Part shown: positions 4,587 through 5,633 of the stretch, in pieces
How the letters are laid out: each line of letters opens with the position of its first letter
How positions within the stretch are numbered: position 1 is the first letter of the stretch
Assembly: GCA_937875615.1 (NCBI GenBank)
Contig: CALNBU010000185.1
Span: forward strand, 1-5,633
Source: an uncultured Archangium sp.
Lineage (GTDB): Bacteria; Myxococcota; Myxococcia; Myxococcales; Myxococcaceae
DNA length: 5,633 nt
Direction: 5' to 3'
Position numbers and translations under genes: made by a program
The notes under the pieces: model-generated
Told to the model about the DNA's origin: nothing
Databases searched by the model: none
The model's input: only the letters and a program-made list of their open reading frames with translations

Positions 4587-5426
4587 TCACCTGGTCTCGA
4601 AGAGCTGCGTCTTCTCTCCCTCCACGGCGACCCGCAGCCCCAGCACCTGCGCGTGAACCAGGCGGCCGGCGCCCCAGTCCTCCACGCCGCCGCCGAAGCT
4701 CAGGGTCTCCCCCGCGGCCTTCTCTGACACCTTCCCCACCTTCTTCGTCTTGCGGTCGACCTCCACCCGGCCCGGCGTGAAGGCCACCCGCGCCGACAGC
4801 CCGAAGCGGTTCTTCTTGTCCCACTCCCTGGCCTCGGAGGTGGAGCGCATGGGCAGGGCGAAGGTCACCGGCTTCGCCATCCAGAGGTTCTGTGTCACCT
4901 CCGCGCCGTCCTTCGCCGCCGAGGTGCCAGGGTCGCCGGCCTTCACCTCGCTCCACGCGATGGCGATGCGGCCGATGGAGTCGGTGCAGTCGATGGTGCC
5001 CGCCACCTCGATGTCGAACTTCCCCTTCGGCTCGTCCCACGCCGACGCCTTCACCGTCTGCCCGCGCAGCTTGATGAGGTAGCGCCGGGCCCGCGCCGCG
5101 TCCGCCAGCTCCTTGCGCCGCGCGGCGTTGGCCTTCTGTTCTTCTTTGTTGTCGCCGGGAGCGGGCCCGCCGAACAGCGCCCACCACCCCTCGGGGCACG
5201 GCCCGTCGGGGAGAATGACGGTGGCCTCGCTCTCGGCGTAGGGCGCGGGCAGCTGCACCGCCTCGCCCTGCGGCGCCAGGAACTTCTCGCGCGCGGCGGC
5301 CTTCGCCTTCGCCTCCGCGGCCTGGCGCTCCTTCAGCTTGATGAATTGAGCCTCGGCGCGCTCACCGCTCTTCGACTTGCACCCCGGGGCCAGCAACACG
5401 AGGAACACACCCATGAGCCGTCGCAT
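4587..5426 (-). CDS. Lipoprotein of unknown function with Lys/Ala-rich helix
   Basis: From ATG 5426 this is a 279-residue protein whose N-terminus MRRLMGVFLVLLAPGC is a short lipoprotein signal peptide with lipidated cysteine C16. Residues about 20-50 are rich in Ala, Lys, Glu and Arg and probably form a helix or short coiled coil; a second such stretch is at about 94-115. C77 and C147 could form a disulfide. The rest (about 115-279) is strand-like, with no family I recognise. Lys at +2 differs from the Asp of the neighbouring lipoprotein; from memory, Lys+2 has been linked to extracellular-matrix sorting in Myxococcus xanthus. The frame is open 65 codons further upstream to 5621, but that extension is Ser/Ala/Arg-rich, would bury the signal peptide and overlaps the divergent gene, so it is rejected. 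It converges on the propeller gene with an 11-base gap and no clear terminator. Confidence 0.85.
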   Translation of the reverse strand: MRRLMGVFLVLLAPGCKSKSGERAEAQFIKLKERQAAEAKAKAAAREKFLAPQGEAVQLPAPYAESEATVILPDGPCPEGWWALFGGPAPGDNKEEQKANAARRKELADAARARRYLIKLRGQTVKASAWDEPKGKFDIEVAGTIDCTDSIGRIAIAWSEVKAGDPGTSAAKDGAEVTQNLWMAKPVTFALPMRSTSEAREWDKKNRFGLSARVAFTPGRVEVDRKTKKVGKVSEKAAGETLSFGGGVEDWGAGRLVHAQVLGLRVAVEGEKTQLFETR

Positions 5427-5434
5427 GGCCGCGC

Positions 5435-5462
5435 ACTCTGACGCACAACACGGGGCGAGCAA
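5435..5462 (-). promoter_or_regulatory. Candidate promoter of the minus-strand lipoprotein
   Basis: On the minus strand TTGCTC (5462-5457) and CAGAGT (5440-5435) are separated by 16 bases, a fair -35/-10 pair. The -10-like hexamer begins 14 bases before ATG 5426, with no Shine-Dalgarno sequence between them. Confidence 0.35.
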
Positions 5463-5510
5463 AGCGCCGCGCGGGCGCTGAATTTCACGCTGCACCGTCG
5501 ATGCCCGTGC

Positions 5511-5516
5511 TTGCCT
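5511..5516 (+). promoter_or_regulatory. Candidate -10 before the rightmost gene
   Basis: TTGCCT, within GTGCTTGCCT (5507-5516), begins 13 bases before ATG 5524. GTGCTTGC differs from the palindrome half GTGCTAGC at 822-829 by one base. No good -35 and no Shine-Dalgarno are seen. Confidence 0.25.
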
Positions 5517-5523
5517 CCCGGAC

Positions 5524-5633
5524 ATGACCCCGGCGCTGCTGCTGCTCGCGCTCCTGGCGCAGGTGCCCGAGGAAGACGACCTCGCGCGCGCCTGGGAGAC
5601 GCCGACCACCGCCGCCGACACCGGCCCCCGCCG
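5524..5633 (+). CDS. Start of a secreted-protein gene, truncated by the window edge
   Basis: ATG 5524 opens a frame that is still open after 36 codons at the right edge. The first 13 residues, MTPALLLLALLAQ, are a short hydrophobic signal-like segment, followed by an acidic stretch VPEEDDLARAWETP. There is no positive residue before the hydrophobic core, which is unusual for a signal peptide, and no cysteine, so it is not a lipoprotein. The gene is divergent from the lipoprotein at 5426, with a 97-base gap. Too little is visible to name a family. Confidence 0.55.
   Translation, partial: MTPALLLLALLAQVPEEDDLARAWETPTTAADTGPR

Noticed and set aside
4303..5199. A 298-codon minus-strand open frame in another phase of the lipoprotein gene
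   Set aside because: It is Arg/Gly-rich, crosses the convergent gene border and lacks any domain, whereas the 4587-5426 frame has a clear lipoprotein signal.
5427..5621. A 65-residue N-terminal extension of the minus-strand lipoprotein
   Set aside because: It would bury the signal peptide, is Ser/Ala/Arg-rich and overlaps the divergent gene at 5524.

Overview
This is a high-GC window with strong G/C third-position bias, packed with bacterial genes. The mix points to a myxobacterium or close relative (Myxococcota): a Hanks-type Ser/Thr kinase, a stand-alone PilZ protein, an archaemetzincin-family protein, and several lipoprotein or secreted genes of no well-known family. This placement is inferred from gene content and composition, not from a marker gene.

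Layout. A minus-strand gene of unknown function runs off the left edge (1-419). Upstream of it is an AT-rich spacer and then a minus-strand two-helix membrane protein (513-812). This gene is divergent from a small plus-strand membrane protein (849-1088); their 36-base gap holds a perfect 10-base palindrome. Next come a PilZ-domain c-di-GMP receptor candidate (1136-1552) and, 28 bases on, a Ser/Thr protein kinase (1581-2885) anchored by a single C-terminal membrane helix. A tRNA-Gln(TTG) gene follows (2926-2996). After a leader with possible RNA structure comes an archaemetzincin-like protein (3094-3621), then 15 bases later a beta-propeller lipoprotein (3637-4575). A minus-strand lipoprotein (4587-5426) converges on it with only an 11-base gap. 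A secreted-protein gene (5524 onward) leaves the window at the right edge.

How the genes may work together. PilZ plus kinase reads as a signalling pair, one arm sensing c-di-GMP and one phosphorylating Ser/Thr at the inner membrane. The archaemetzincin-like protein and the propeller lipoprotein look co-transcribed, but their shared role is unknown.

Main points of interest: (1) the archaemetzincin-like protein keeps its whole cysteine framework but has Gln for the catalytic Glu and Tyr for the third zinc His, so it looks like a pseudo-protease. (2) Six start codons lack a Shine-Dalgarno sequence and carry a TAG-type -10-like hexamer beginning 13-16 bases upstream, which suggests near-leaderless transcripts, while three other starts have clear Shine-Dalgarno sequences. 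(3) Two mutually exclusive RNA hairpins can be drawn before the archaemetzincin start, one hiding its ribosome binding site. I see no IS element, prophage, CRISPR array or known defence system.
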